From positions 1 through 37,001 of the forward strand of contig DIAM01000020.1 in the NCBI GenBank assembly GCA_002416505.1: 37,001 nucleotides of DNA, given 5' to 3'. Source of the DNA: Gammaproteobacteria bacterium UBA5078 (GTDB taxonomy: Bacteria; Pseudomonadota; Gammaproteobacteria; Pseudomonadales; Pseudohongiellaceae). Positions 26,651-34,758 of the stretch are shown one piece after another; the stretch's first letter is position 1; each line of letters begins with the position of its first letter. The position numbers were made by a program, and so were the translations under genes. The notes under the pieces are model-generated. The model worked only from the letters and a program-made list of their open reading frames with translations, was not told the origin of the DNA and searched no databases.

Positions 26651-26694
26651 TGTGACACAAATAGTCACAACTGTCGATCGATCGCTCTATTATA
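26651..26694 (-). promoter_or_regulatory. Promoter and inverted repeat upstream of the TBDR at 23533
   Basis: The 364-base gap 26437-26800 holds a perfect minus-strand -10 TATAAT (26694-26689), with no good -35, and, just past the expected start point, an inverted repeat with arms TGTGAC and GTCACA (26651-26669). That placement fits a repressor site. The resulting leader would be about 245 bases. The arms resemble Crp half-sites, but the spacer is 9 and not 6. The rest of the gap holds the terminator at 26753-26785 and nothing else recognised. Confidence 0.4.
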
Positions 26695-26752
26695 TAACGC
26701 TTAGTAGTTGGTGATATCGGAATGATATTGCCACTCCCATTGTTAATGAATA

Positions 26753-26785
26753 AAAAAAGGGCATCGCACTAAGCGACGCCCTTTT
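26753..26785. terminator. Intrinsic terminator of the cytochrome-copper enzyme gene
   Basis: Arms AAAAGGGC-TCGC and GCGA-GCCCTTTT (one mismatch) with a short loop lie 16 bases after the minus-strand stop. They are followed on the minus strand by seven T. A T-run on the plus side makes it weakly bidirectional. Confidence 0.8.
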
Positions 26786-26800
26786 ATGACTAAACGTTTT

Positions 26801-28186
26801 TTATTCGGCAGCTACAGTGCGCTGCTTGGCCTCCTCGCGCTGCGCGAGAATTTCCTGATACCCATCCTCGTCGAGGTGCGTGACCGCCAGCCATGCATGG
26901 GTCATCTCGTCGGCTGTCCGGCTGCCCTCTACCACCCAGAAATCGGGATCGGGGTTGTTGGGATTATTCGCCGTGTTGTCATACCACTGCTTAATCACGA
27001 GGACGCCGCCGGTGGGAACTAGCGGCGCAACATCAGGCTCGTACAGATGACTGTGGTGCCAAGTAGCGCTCCAGTTAGAGATCTGGCTGATCTGCTCCGT
27101 GCGCCCTGTGGCTGGATAAAAAATCTCCAGAGAGGCGGCGCGCATGCGCAGGTGGCCGTGTGGCTGGAAGCTATCGACGCGCACGGGGTGATCGAAAGAG
27201 TGGAAGCCCTGTGTCATGGCGGTGCCATGGGGCGGGATAACCAACTCGCCCTGATTGAGTCTGTACAGTTTCAGGTCTTGCTTGAAGCGCGCCTTGTCGG
27301 CATAACCCTCCGGATGCAACCAGATACCGATCTCGACTACGTTATCTTCGATCATAGTGCCCGGGGCCGTTGCGCCTACGCCGCCGGGGAATAGGTGAAT
27401 ATCCCAACGCACGCGAGAATTAGCAGGGAGGACGCGGCACACACCATCGGGCATGATCTCGCCCCACTTGCCCATCGCATACTCGGTCAACTGGCCGTAG
27501 TCCTCATACTCGCCATCGGCGTTCATCACCTCGAGGTCAGAGTTGGCATGGTGTACCACCGCCTTCGCATTGCCGGCCGGCTTCACCTGTATCGCCTTGA
27601 TGCAACGATCCTGGTTGAGACCTGTCTGCACATAGGGTCGATGCCACATGTCATTGCCCAGAGCGGGGACATCGATGGGCGCCGAGTCCAACACGAGAGT
27701 TGGTTGCCCGAATTGATCGGCAAAGTTCCATTCGTCGGGATTGGGCAGGTTCGCTACTGGGTGACTACGGTCGCCCCAATCCCCTTCCGGCGCGCCCTGC
27801 GCGACCCAGTTAGTGATCGTGCTAATCTCTTCATCGCTCAGACGCCAATCACCTTGCAGGTCTTGGATGCCGATATGCTGATCATAGGCGTAGGGCGGCA
27901 TCTCGCGATTGGCGACACGCATGCTGATCAGCGGCGCCCAAGGGCGAATCTGTTCAAAGTTAGTCAATTGCATCGGGCCGATGCCGCCTTCGCGGTGACA
28001 GACCACACAGTTGTCAGTAATGATTTGCGCGACGTGATCCGCGTAAGTCACTCGCTCCGAATCGATCGAAAGCGAAGATGATTGTGCTTGCGCGTAAGAA
28101 GATAGGCCCAATACGCCTAGGACTGCGAAACCTAATGCAACTTTCCCGGGCCGCTGCTGAGTCTTCCAACTTTGCCTAGATAACAT
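26801..28186 (-). CDS. Secreted c-type cytochrome fused to PHM-like copper monooxygenase
   Basis: The 461-residue protein has a signal peptide (ending AQAQ). A small cytochrome domain follows with the heme site CVVCH (60-64) and Met96 in REMPPY as likely axial ligand. The remaining 300 residues resemble peptidylglycine-alpha-hydroxylating monooxygenase (PHM). The full copper set can be read: His212-His213 (VVHHAN) and His264 (DIHLF) for one copper; His343 and His345 (PHGH) and Met428 (TADEMTHAW) for the other. Cys195 and Cys250 could pair. PHM enzymes hydroxylate C-H bonds using ascorbate; a fused heme could supply electrons instead. The substrate is unknown. A strong AAAGGAGGAAATC precedes the ATG. 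It lies next to the TBDR pair and is divergent from the next operon. Confidence 0.85.
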   Translation of the reverse strand: MLSRQSWKTQQRPGKVALGFAVLGVLGLSSYAQAQSSSLSIDSERVTYADHVAQIITDNCVVCHREGGIGPMQLTNFEQIRPWAPLISMRVANREMPPYAYDQHIGIQDLQGDWRLSDEEISTITNWVAQGAPEGDWGDRSHPVANLPNPDEWNFADQFGQPTLVLDSAPIDVPALGNDMWHRPYVQTGLNQDRCIKAIQVKPAGNAKAVVHHANSDLEVMNADGEYEDYGQLTEYAMGKWGEIMPDGVCRVLPANSRVRWDIHLFPGGVGATAPGTMIEDNVVEIGIWLHPEGYADKARFKQDLKLYRLNQGELVIPPHGTAMTQGFHSFDHPVRVDSFQPHGHLRMRAASLEIFYPATGRTEQISQISNWSATWHHSHLYEPDVAPLVPTGGVLVIKQWYDNTANNPNNPDPDFWVVEGSRTADEMTHAWLAVTHLDEDGYQEILAQREEAKQRTVAAE

Positions 28187-28486
28187 GATTTCCTCCTTTT
28201 AGATGTCATTGTGAGCATTCACCCTCAAAAACTTCCATCCGGACACTAGCTCACGCCTGCGCTGCAAAAACATAGCGAACCTCAAATCGCGTTCACTAAT
28301 TAGTGCTTATTTTACGACTCGATAGTCAGAAATTCAAATTCACGCCCTATAACAAGCTTATGTCTGATTGACAAAGATCAAGCCGTAATGCACCGCCCCC
28401 AAGCAACCGTTACACTAGAGCCCTAAAAGTACTCAAACCCTTGAAAAACCCAGATTCGAACCGATTAAACTAAGAAGGATCGAAAA
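28187..28486. other. Divergent intergenic region, 300 bases
   Basis: This region separates the minus-strand cytochrome-copper gene from the plus-strand coiled-coil gene and must hold both promoters. The one recognisable element is the FNR-type box at 28368-28381. The plus strand has TTGACA at 28368, but no -10 at the proper distance, so it was not taken as a -35. No gene or repeat was seen. Confidence 0.6.
28368..28381. promoter_or_regulatory. FNR/ANR-type box
   Basis: TTGACAAAGATCAA differs at one base from the consensus TTGAT-N4-ATCAA bound by FNR/ANR/DNR proteins, the oxygen- and NO-sensing regulators. It lies 106 bases upstream of the coiled-coil gene start and 182 bases from the cytochrome-copper gene start. 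The sequence is seen; regulation by oxygen is inferred. Confidence 0.45.
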
Positions 28487-28819
28487 ATGAAAACACGCAT
28501 CATCGCGGCGATTTTGGTGCTCACTGCCTCTGCCGTTGCATTCCTACAGTTCTCGGCGGCGCTGCAGCTACGCCAAGAACTCGCTCAGAACGAGGCTCTG
28601 CTTGTAGAGTCGGAGGCCGAACGCGCGCGTTTAATGCGGCAAATAGACGCAAACGTCGCGCAACAGGAGCTATTTAGGCAGCAAATTGCTAATTTGCGAG
28701 AGAACCTGCAAAGCTCCACGGCCCAGCTAGGGTCGCTGTCGAGCTCACTACAGGAAGCGCGCGAAATGGTGCAAGACAATGCGCCCGACGGGCAAGCCGA
28801 ACCGCGGGATGCGCAATAG
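28487..28819 (+). CDS. Small membrane-anchored coiled-coil protein, unknown function
   Basis: The 110-residue product has one N-terminal hydrophobic helix (about 5-27, RIIAAILVLTASAVAFLQFSA). A long charged helix (about 30-92) follows with heptad-like spacing of Leu/Ile/Ala and many Glu, Gln and Arg, then a short acidic, Pro-containing tail. AGAAGGATCG precedes the ATG. I recognise no family. The form suggests a periplasm-facing coiled coil, as in small division or envelope spacer proteins. It is 162 bases upstream of the M16 gene on the same strand; whether they share an mRNA is unclear. Confidence 0.7.
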   Translation: MKTRIIAAILVLTASAVAFLQFSAALQLRQELAQNEALLVESEAERARLMRQIDANVAQQELFRQQIANLRENLQSSTAQLGSLSSSLQEAREMVQDNAPDGQAEPRDAQ

Positions 28820-28981
28820 AGCGCGGCCACTGCAGGTCTAAATGCAATGTCCCGCGTATCTATAGCGTGAATCCCATGCAATCGGACGCGGGAGCGATGG
28901 ACTTCCTGCTGAAAATCTTTACATTAGCGACAACGAAAAGTACGAGCCACATTTGATGAAGTAAACCCTCTGGAGAACACT

Positions 28982-31963
28982 ATGTCTTCTACGAACACCA
29001 GACGCTCTCGCAACGCGGCGACCGCTGTACTCACTATACTGCTTGGGCTAGGCCTCAGTGCCTGCGGCCCTCAAGAGTCTAGTAGCGCGCCAGAGACCAG
29101 CGCGGTGAGCAGCAGTGCCCCAGTGGGCTACACGCAGATCCATGCCCCTAGCGCCAACGACCCGCTCAATGCCCATATCTATGAACTCGATAATGGCCTA
29201 CAGGTCTATCTCACAGAGAATCACGAGGAGCCGCGTTTCTACGCCGAGATCGCGGTGAAAGCGGGCAGCAAGAACGATCCCGCTGACGCGACCGGCTTAG
29301 CCCATTATCTCGAGCACCTTCTATTCAAGGGCAACCAAGAACTCGGCACGCTAGACTATGCTGCAGAGAAACCCTTTCTCGATCAAATTAGCGATCTTTA
29401 TGAACAGCACTTCAACGCGACCGATCCCGAAGTGCGTGCGCAGCTCTACGCTGATATCAATCGCGTCTCACAAGAGGCCGCACAATTCGCCGTACCCAAT
29501 GAGATCGACCAGCTCTATAACGGCATGGGTGCCGGCGGACTCAACGCCCATACCTCTCATGAAGAGACCGTCTATAAAGTGGGCCTTCCCTCTAACCGTC
29601 TCGAGCAGTGGGCGGCAATCGAGTCGAATCGTTTCATCAACCCCGTCTTTCGACTATTCCACACAGAACTGGAAACCGTTTACGAAGAGAAGAACCAGAG
29701 CCTAGATAACCCCGGCAGCCTATCGTATTACGCCATGAACGAAATGTTATACAAGAAGCACCCTTATGGTCAGCAGACCACGATTGGTGACGCCGAACAC
29801 CTCAAGAATCCCTCTCTTGTTTATATTCGCAATTTCTTCGATACCTATTATGTACCGAACAATATGGCGATCTTCATCAGTGGCGACATCGACATCGACT
29901 CCGCTATCGCCACCATCAGCGCAACCTTCGGTGGGTGGCAGCCCAAGCCAGTGCCAGAGGTCGGCCCATGGGTTGAAGACCCAATTCAAGGCGTGGAGCG
30001 CATGACCGTGCGTTATCGCGGCGAGGAAGAGGTCGAGATCGCGTTCCGTACTGTGCCCAATGGGCACCCGGATAAAGAAGCCTTGATGCTGGCGGATATG
30101 ATCCTCGACAACCGCACGGCAGGCTTGATCAACCTCAACTTGAATCAGGCACAGGCCGTGCAATCGGCAGGCTCCTCACCCAGATTCTTAAACGACTATG
30201 GTTCACAACACCTAAACGGCGTGCCCAAACAGGGCCAAACCCTCGAGCAAGTTGAGCAGCTACTATTGGACCAGGTTGCCCTCGTAAAGGCCGGTGAATT
30301 CGAAGACTGGATCATTCCTGCCATCGTCAATGACTTTAAGAAAACCGAGAAGGCAGCGCTGGAATCCAACACTGCCCGAGTTGGCAATATGCGCTCAGCA
30401 TTTATCCAAGGCGATGACTGGGATCATTATGTGGCAGAGATCGGCCGACTCGAAAAGGTCACGAAACAAGACATCGTGCGCGTGGCGAATCAATATTTTG
30501 GCAACGACTATGTCGCGGTTCAGCGCATCGACGAACAACAAGATATTCCGCAGGTAGAGAAGCCCCAGATCGATCCGGTGAACATCGACCCCACGCGCCA
30601 GTCGCAGTTCGCGGCCTCTATCTTGGCGATGCCCTATGAAGAGATCGAACCGACCTATGTGCAAGCAGGCCGAGACTATCAGGTGGTGGAGTATGCACCC
30701 GGTGTGCCTTTGTACTACGCCCCTAACCCCCTCAACGACCTGTTTAGCTTCTCCATCAGCGTAGAGGCCGGCACGGAAGAGAATGACGCCCTTGGCCTTG
30801 CCACCGCACTTCTGCAGAAGTCGGGCACTGGCGACATGTCCGCCGAAGACTTGCAGAAAGAGTGGTATCGATTAGGCAGCGAGTTCGGCGTTGGCGCCGG
30901 CGCGAACGAGTCCTCCTTGGGGATATCTGGCCTAGACGAGCAGTTCGACGCTTCCTTGGCGCTCATGCTAAGAGTCGTGCGCAATCCCAGTGTCGACGAG
31001 GCCACGCTAGAGGAACTCAAGTCTATCATCCTAAAGTCACGCGAGGACCAGCAACAAGACCCCCGCGCGATCAGTCAGGCCCTGTACCTATATAATCGCT
31101 ATGGCGACGACTCGCCCATGCTCACATCCCTGACTTCCGAACAGATCAAGGCGGCGAGTGTTGCAGAGCTCGAGGCATTGGTCGGCGACCTGCTCAAGTA
31201 TAAGCACACGCTCAGTTACACGGGCTCGATGCCTTTGGAAGAATTACTGACTCGTCTGCACGCGCTCTATGAAGTGCCCGAGCAGTTAATGGATACCCCT
31301 CCCTATCGCTTCCGTACTGCTCGCGCGATCGACAGCAATCAGATCTACGTCGTGAACCAGACCACCGCGCAGGCACAGGTGCGCATCGAGTTCCCCGACG
31401 GCGAATACGACGAAGCACTCACGGTGCCCTCCTCTTTGTACAACCCCTATTTCGGCACCAGCATGTCGAGCGTGGTGTTCCAGGAGTTACGCGAGGCCCG
31501 CGCTCTCGCCTATTCCGCGCAGGCGCAGTATGCACAAGGCGGCCGCGTTGGCGCAGAGAATTTAGGCCTCGGCGTCATCAGCTCGCAGAACGATAAAACC
31601 GTTGAAGCCCTCGGGGCCTTCCTCGACCTGTTCGAGAATATGCCGGTCTCCGGCGAGCGGTTCGAAGTAGCCAAAAACTCATTGCTGAACCGCTACCGAA
31701 CCTCGACTATTGGCTTCCGCCAGATCAATGGCACGGTACGTTCATGGGAGCGTTTAGGCATCTCTGGCGATCCTCGCGCTAGCCGTTTCGCGCAGCTGCA
31801 GAGCTCGACTCTGGAAGATATGCTGGCCTTCCAACGCCGTAATATTGCCGGCAAGCCTAAGTTGATCTCCATCGTGGGTGACATGTCGCGCATCGACGCT
31901 GACGCCTTGGCTGAGCTAGGCAGCGTGACAGAGCTACAGGTAGAACAAATATTTGTTAAATAA
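28982..31963 (+). CDS. M16-family zinc metallopeptidase lipoprotein
   Basis: The 993-residue protein has a lipoprotein signal (GLSAC, Cys28) and a Ser/Ala-rich linker. The inverted zinc motif HYLEH (108-112) follows in GLAHYLEHLLFKG, with a downstream Glu near 229-231 (ELETVYEE) as third ligand. The second half repeats the M16 fold without HxxEH, the usual inactive partner half of pitrilysin-type enzymes, which close like a clamshell on peptides. It is lipid-anchored, so it acts in the periplasm or at the outer membrane. GGAG lies 7 bases before the ATG. The ABC ATPase gene begins 13 bases after its stop, linking it to the transporter operon. Degradation or maturation of peptides is inferred. 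Confidence 0.92.
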   Translation: MSSTNTRRSRNAATAVLTILLGLGLSACGPQESSSAPETSAVSSSAPVGYTQIHAPSANDPLNAHIYELDNGLQVYLTENHEEPRFYAEIAVKAGSKNDPADATGLAHYLEHLLFKGNQELGTLDYAAEKPFLDQISDLYEQHFNATDPEVRAQLYADINRVSQEAAQFAVPNEIDQLYNGMGAGGLNAHTSHEETVYKVGLPSNRLEQWAAIESNRFINPVFRLFHTELETVYEEKNQSLDNPGSLSYYAMNEMLYKKHPYGQQTTIGDAEHLKNPSLVYIRNFFDTYYVPNNMAIFISGDIDIDSAIATISATFGGWQPKPVPEVGPWVEDPIQGVERMTVRYRGEEEVEIAFRTVPNGHPDKEALMLADMILDNRTAGLINLNLNQAQAVQSAGSSPRFLNDYGSQHLNGVPKQGQTLEQVEQLLLDQVALVKAGEFEDWIIPAIVNDFKKTEKAALESNTARVGNMRSAFIQGDDWDHYVAEIGRLEKVTKQDIVRVANQYFGNDYVAVQRIDEQQDIPQVEKPQIDPVNIDPTRQSQFAASILAMPYEEIEPTYVQAGRDYQVVEYAPGVPLYYAPNPLNDLFSFSISVEAGTEENDALGLATALLQKSGTGDMSAEDLQKEWYRLGSEFGVGAGANESSLGISGLDEQFDASLALMLRVVRNPSVDEATLEELKSIILKSREDQQQDPRAISQALYLYNRYGDDSPMLTSLTSEQIKAASVAELEALVGDLLKYKHTLSYTGSMPLEELLTRLHALYEVPEQLMDTPPYRFRTARAIDSNQIYVVNQTTAQAQVRIEFPDGEYDEALTVPSSLYNPYFGTSMSSVVFQELREARALAYSAQAQYAQGGRVGAENLGLGVISSQNDKTVEALGAFLDLFENMPVSGERFEVAKNSLLNRYRTSTIGFRQINGTVRSWERLGISGDPRASRFAQLQSSTLEDMLAFQRRNIAGKPKLISIVGDMSRIDADALAELGSVTELQVEQIFVK

Positions 31964-31976
31964 CAGGAAGAATGCA

Positions 31977-32924
31977 TTGTCGCGCGCCGAAATACAGCCC
32001 GACGCTCCCCTTAGGGTGACACAGCTATGCAAGCGTTACGGTGACTTCGAGGTTCTCAAGCAATTGAACCTCGAAGTGGAGCCGGGCGCCGTGCATGGCC
32101 TCGTCGGCCTCAACGGATCCGGCAAGACTACCACCCTAGAGTGTCTGTTAGGAATGCAGGCTTTCCAGTCGGGCGAAGTGAAACTACTCGGCCTGAATCC
32201 AGACCAATTGCATAAGAGCCATGGCGGCATCGTCAGCATCTTCGACAGCCCCAGCCTGCACCCACACCTCACGGTGCGTCAGGTCTTAGAACACGCGAGC
32301 CTGCTTTGCGAGCGCGTAGTACGCAGGCCAGAGGAGGTTGAGGCCCTACTGGGCATCGGCCGCTACTCCAATTTTCGTATTCGCACCCTGTCCTTGGGTA
32401 ATCGGCGCCGCGCCTCCATCGCGCAGGCACTGCTGGGCAGCCCGCGCTTCGTCATCCTGGACGAACCCTTCAACGGGCTCGATGCCGGCGGTGTCGACGA
32501 TATGCTGGCCCTGATCGGCAAGCTCAATCGCGAGGAGGGCACGTCCTTTCTCCTGTCTAGTCATCAACTGCCCTATCTCGAGAAGATCTGCTCCCATCTG
32601 TCGATACTCCACAAGGGGCAGATCGTAGTCAGCGATCGGGTCGAGCACCTCTTCAGCGCGCAACAAAGCCGTTTGCAAGTGTATTGCGACGATGTGGTGC
32701 GGGCCTGCGCGATCGTGCAGGACATACGCGGCGTGACGATAGAGGACAATAGCGCCACGGGTATCCTAACGCTGCAGTTAGACAATGTAGCGCCTGCCCT
32801 CGTGAACCAACGACTAGTCGAGAAGGGCATCATGGTCGACGAACTGGTGCGCGAGCGCGCCTCCTTGACCAGCCTCTTCCACGACATCACCGCGCGCGAC
32901 CCGGTCGCGGAGGTGGTCTCGTGA
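31977..32924 (+). CDS. ABC transporter ATPase of ABC-2 (BcrA/NatA-like) type
   Basis: The product is 315 residues from TTG 31977, chosen because AGGAAG (31965-31970) is 6 bases upstream; a TTG at 31953 overlapping the M16 gene is the longer alternative. Seen: Walker A GLNGSGKTT (44-52), signature LSLGN (138-142) in place of LSGGQ, Walker B FVILDEPF (158-165) and the switch His196. The usual Q-loop Gln is replaced in IVSIFDSPSLHPHL, as in BcrA-like ATPases. About 95 residues follow the ATPase core. The stop overlaps the permease start (GTGA). It powers the adjacent permease. Confidence 0.93.
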   Translation: MSRAEIQPDAPLRVTQLCKRYGDFEVLKQLNLEVEPGAVHGLVGLNGSGKTTTLECLLGMQAFQSGEVKLLGLNPDQLHKSHGGIVSIFDSPSLHPHLTVRQVLEHASLLCERVVRRPEEVEALLGIGRYSNFRIRTLSLGNRRRASIAQALLGSPRFVILDEPFNGLDAGGVDDMLALIGKLNREEGTSFLLSSHQLPYLEKICSHLSILHKGQIVVSDRVEHLFSAQQSRLQVYCDDVVRACAIVQDIRGVTIEDNSATGILTLQLDNVAPALVNQRLVEKGIMVDELVRERASLTSLFHDITARDPVAEVVS

Positions 32925-33772
32925 ACGGCTTCGTCGCGGCATTGAAAGCAGAACTATATGTGACACTGCGCTCGACGAGCGCCCGACTCGTCCTATTCCT
33001 GCCCGCCATCATTGTGACGGTGCGCGCCATCGTCGTGAAACTCTCCGAGACGGGACAAGAGGCGCGGGATGCATTGCTCGGTCAGGGCGCCACCACCACT
33101 AGCAATAATGCCTGGGGCCCACTGGTCGACAGCTTTAGTACTGGCTTAACGCTGCTCAGCCTCTCCCTAGTCGCCTATGCGGCGTGGACCTTCGCTAACG
33201 ATCGCGATACGGGCGCACTGCGTCATGTCTTGATTCGCCGCGTGAGTCGCATGGGCTTGGTCTTGGCGAAGCTGCTGACGGTATTCCTGCTCGCGCTCGC
33301 CACACTCGGGCTGATGAGCGCGGCGATCGGCATCATCACCGCGATGCTATGGGATTTCGGCCCAGTGGTCGAAGACGGCTACGAGCTCATCAGCAGCGCG
33401 GAGATCCGCACCGAGGTGGCACTAGGGCTGCGTCTGGCCATCATTCCCTTGCCCGCCGCCCTCGCCTTCGGCCTGCTAGTGTCGGTGCTGGCCCAATCCG
33501 CCACGCAGGCGGTCACCAGCGCACTGGGCATCACCCTCGCCATGGACATCTTCAAGGGCGTGCTAGGCGAACGCGCCTATTATCTGTATGCCAGCTTCCA
33601 ACCCTCTCTGATCGACCAATCCTATCTGCAGGATGTCAGTCGTTTGGTGCGCGGTTATTCCGACGTTATGATCGACAATCGCGTATTGCAGCTCAATGAA
33701 TGGGTGCCCTTTCCCGAGGCGCTGATGTTTATCGTTTTGGCACTGCTAATAGTGCGAAGGAAAACGCTATGA
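32921..33772 (+). CDS. ABC-2-type permease
   Basis: The 283-residue protein has about six hydrophobic segments in the ABC-2 pattern: a first helix near 22-40, a long loop, a second near 60-82, then YAAWTFANDRDTGALRHVLIRRVSR, the conserved coupling region followed by the third helix. A GTG start overlaps the ATPase stop and the stop overlaps the next ATG (ATGA). With the ATPase it forms a two-gene export-type pump comparable in layout to NosFY or GldAF. The substrate is unknown. Confidence 0.85.
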   Translation: MNGFVAALKAELYVTLRSTSARLVLFLPAIIVTVRAIVVKLSETGQEARDALLGQGATTTSNNAWGPLVDSFSTGLTLLSLSLVAYAAWTFANDRDTGALRHVLIRRVSRMGLVLAKLLTVFLLALATLGLMSAAIGIITAMLWDFGPVVEDGYELISSAEIRTEVALGLRLAIIPLPAALAFGLLVSVLAQSATQAVTSALGITLAMDIFKGVLGERAYYLYASFQPSLIDQSYLQDVSRLVRGYSDVMIDNRVLQLNEWVPFPEALMFIVLALLIVRRKTL

Positions 33773-34758
33773 GTGTGCGCCTAAGCGTATTACTTGCCCG
33801 CCCCGCCGCCCTTGCCTGCCTTGCGCTAGCATTGGCCTCCTGCATCAGTAGCGAACCGCGCATGCTCGTGCCCAGCATCACCCTCTCACCCGAGACCGTC
33901 AGTCTGAGTAATGGAGAGGCCGTGGGGGCGGGCTTGAATTTTGGCATGACGACAGGCCTCAACGAGAGCGATTCCCTGACCAATATCGCCATCTTGCCCG
34001 GCGTGAGAGTGCGCAGCGTCAACCCCAATGGCGCGGCCGAGCTGGCGGGCATACAAGCCGGCGATGTGATCCTCGAGATCGACGGCCGCGAGATCAATCA
34101 TCCCGACCTGCTCGAGGCATTGGCTCAACAGACCGGCTCCGCCGCGTCGTTCCTGATGCACGTGCGACGCAATACTACCGTGTTCGAGACGACCCTGAAC
34201 GCACGCATGATCAGCGACGCCCGCGCGGTGCCAGTAGAGCTGTACCGTGCCGACCCGATAGCCACGCGCGCCGGCTATAGCACAGAAGTATTCGACACCG
34301 CCGGGGCCGCGCCGGTCTCGGGCGCCCGCATAGTAAGGCTGTTTGCGCAAAGCCCACTGAGCGCCGCGGATCTGCGCATCGGCGATACCATCCTCGCCAT
34401 CGACGGCAATCCAGTGCGCTCCGCTCAGGACTTAGTGACGCGCATGAACAGCGAATACGAATTAGGTGACACCGTGCGCCTCAGTGTTGCTAGAGACAAT
34501 GGCATGCAGATGCAGACACTCGATAAATCAGTCGAGTTGTGGAGCCCAGGCCGACGCATCAACCGCATCGCCTTCGGCCCCCTTCTGCAGTACGAGACCA
34601 ACCTCAGCCCTGCGCAGACTCGCCTATCCATCCTCGATCTCTGGCTATTCTCGGTCTTCACCTATCAGCACGCGGAGGGTGAGAAGGAGTACAGCTTCTT
34701 AGGCCTGTTCCGCGTAGCCTCCGGCTATGGCGAGTTGCTAGAGGAGGCGCAGCCATGA
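33769..34758 (+). CDS. Lipoprotein with two PDZ domains
   Basis: The product is 329 residues from ATG 33769, the start that yields a lipoprotein signal (LALASC, Cys25) and overlaps the permease stop (ATGA), with AAGGA upstream. Two PDZ-like domains are visible: VRVRSVNPNGAAELAGIQAGDVILEIDG and, later, IVRLFAQSPLSAADLRIGDTILAIDG, each with the GD-x-I-L-x-I-DG carboxylate-loop pattern. There is no protease domain, so it probably binds C-terminal peptides and acts as a scaffold or adaptor at the envelope beside the pump. The C-terminal 90 residues (IAFGPLLQYETNLSP ...) are unfamiliar. Confidence 0.85.
   Translation: MSVRLSVLLARPAALACLALALASCISSEPRMLVPSITLSPETVSLSNGEAVGAGLNFGMTTGLNESDSLTNIAILPGVRVRSVNPNGAAELAGIQAGDVILEIDGREINHPDLLEALAQQTGSAASFLMHVRRNTTVFETTLNARMISDARAVPVELYRADPIATRAGYSTEVFDTAGAAPVSGARIVRLFAQSPLSAADLRIGDTILAIDGNPVRSAQDLVTRMNSEYELGDTVRLSVARDNGMQMQTLDKSVELWSPGRRINRIAFGPLLQYETNLSPAQTRLSILDLWLFSVFTYQHAEGEKEYSFLGLFRVASGYGELLEEAQP

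Noticed and set aside
26651..26669. Crp binding site
   Set aside because: Half-sites TGTGA and TCACA are present but the spacer is 9 bases, not the required 6.
28368..28396. TTGACA read as a sigma-70 -35 box for the coiled-coil gene
   Set aside because: No acceptable -10 hexamer lies 16-18 bases downstream (CACCGC region); the FNR-type reading explains the bases better.
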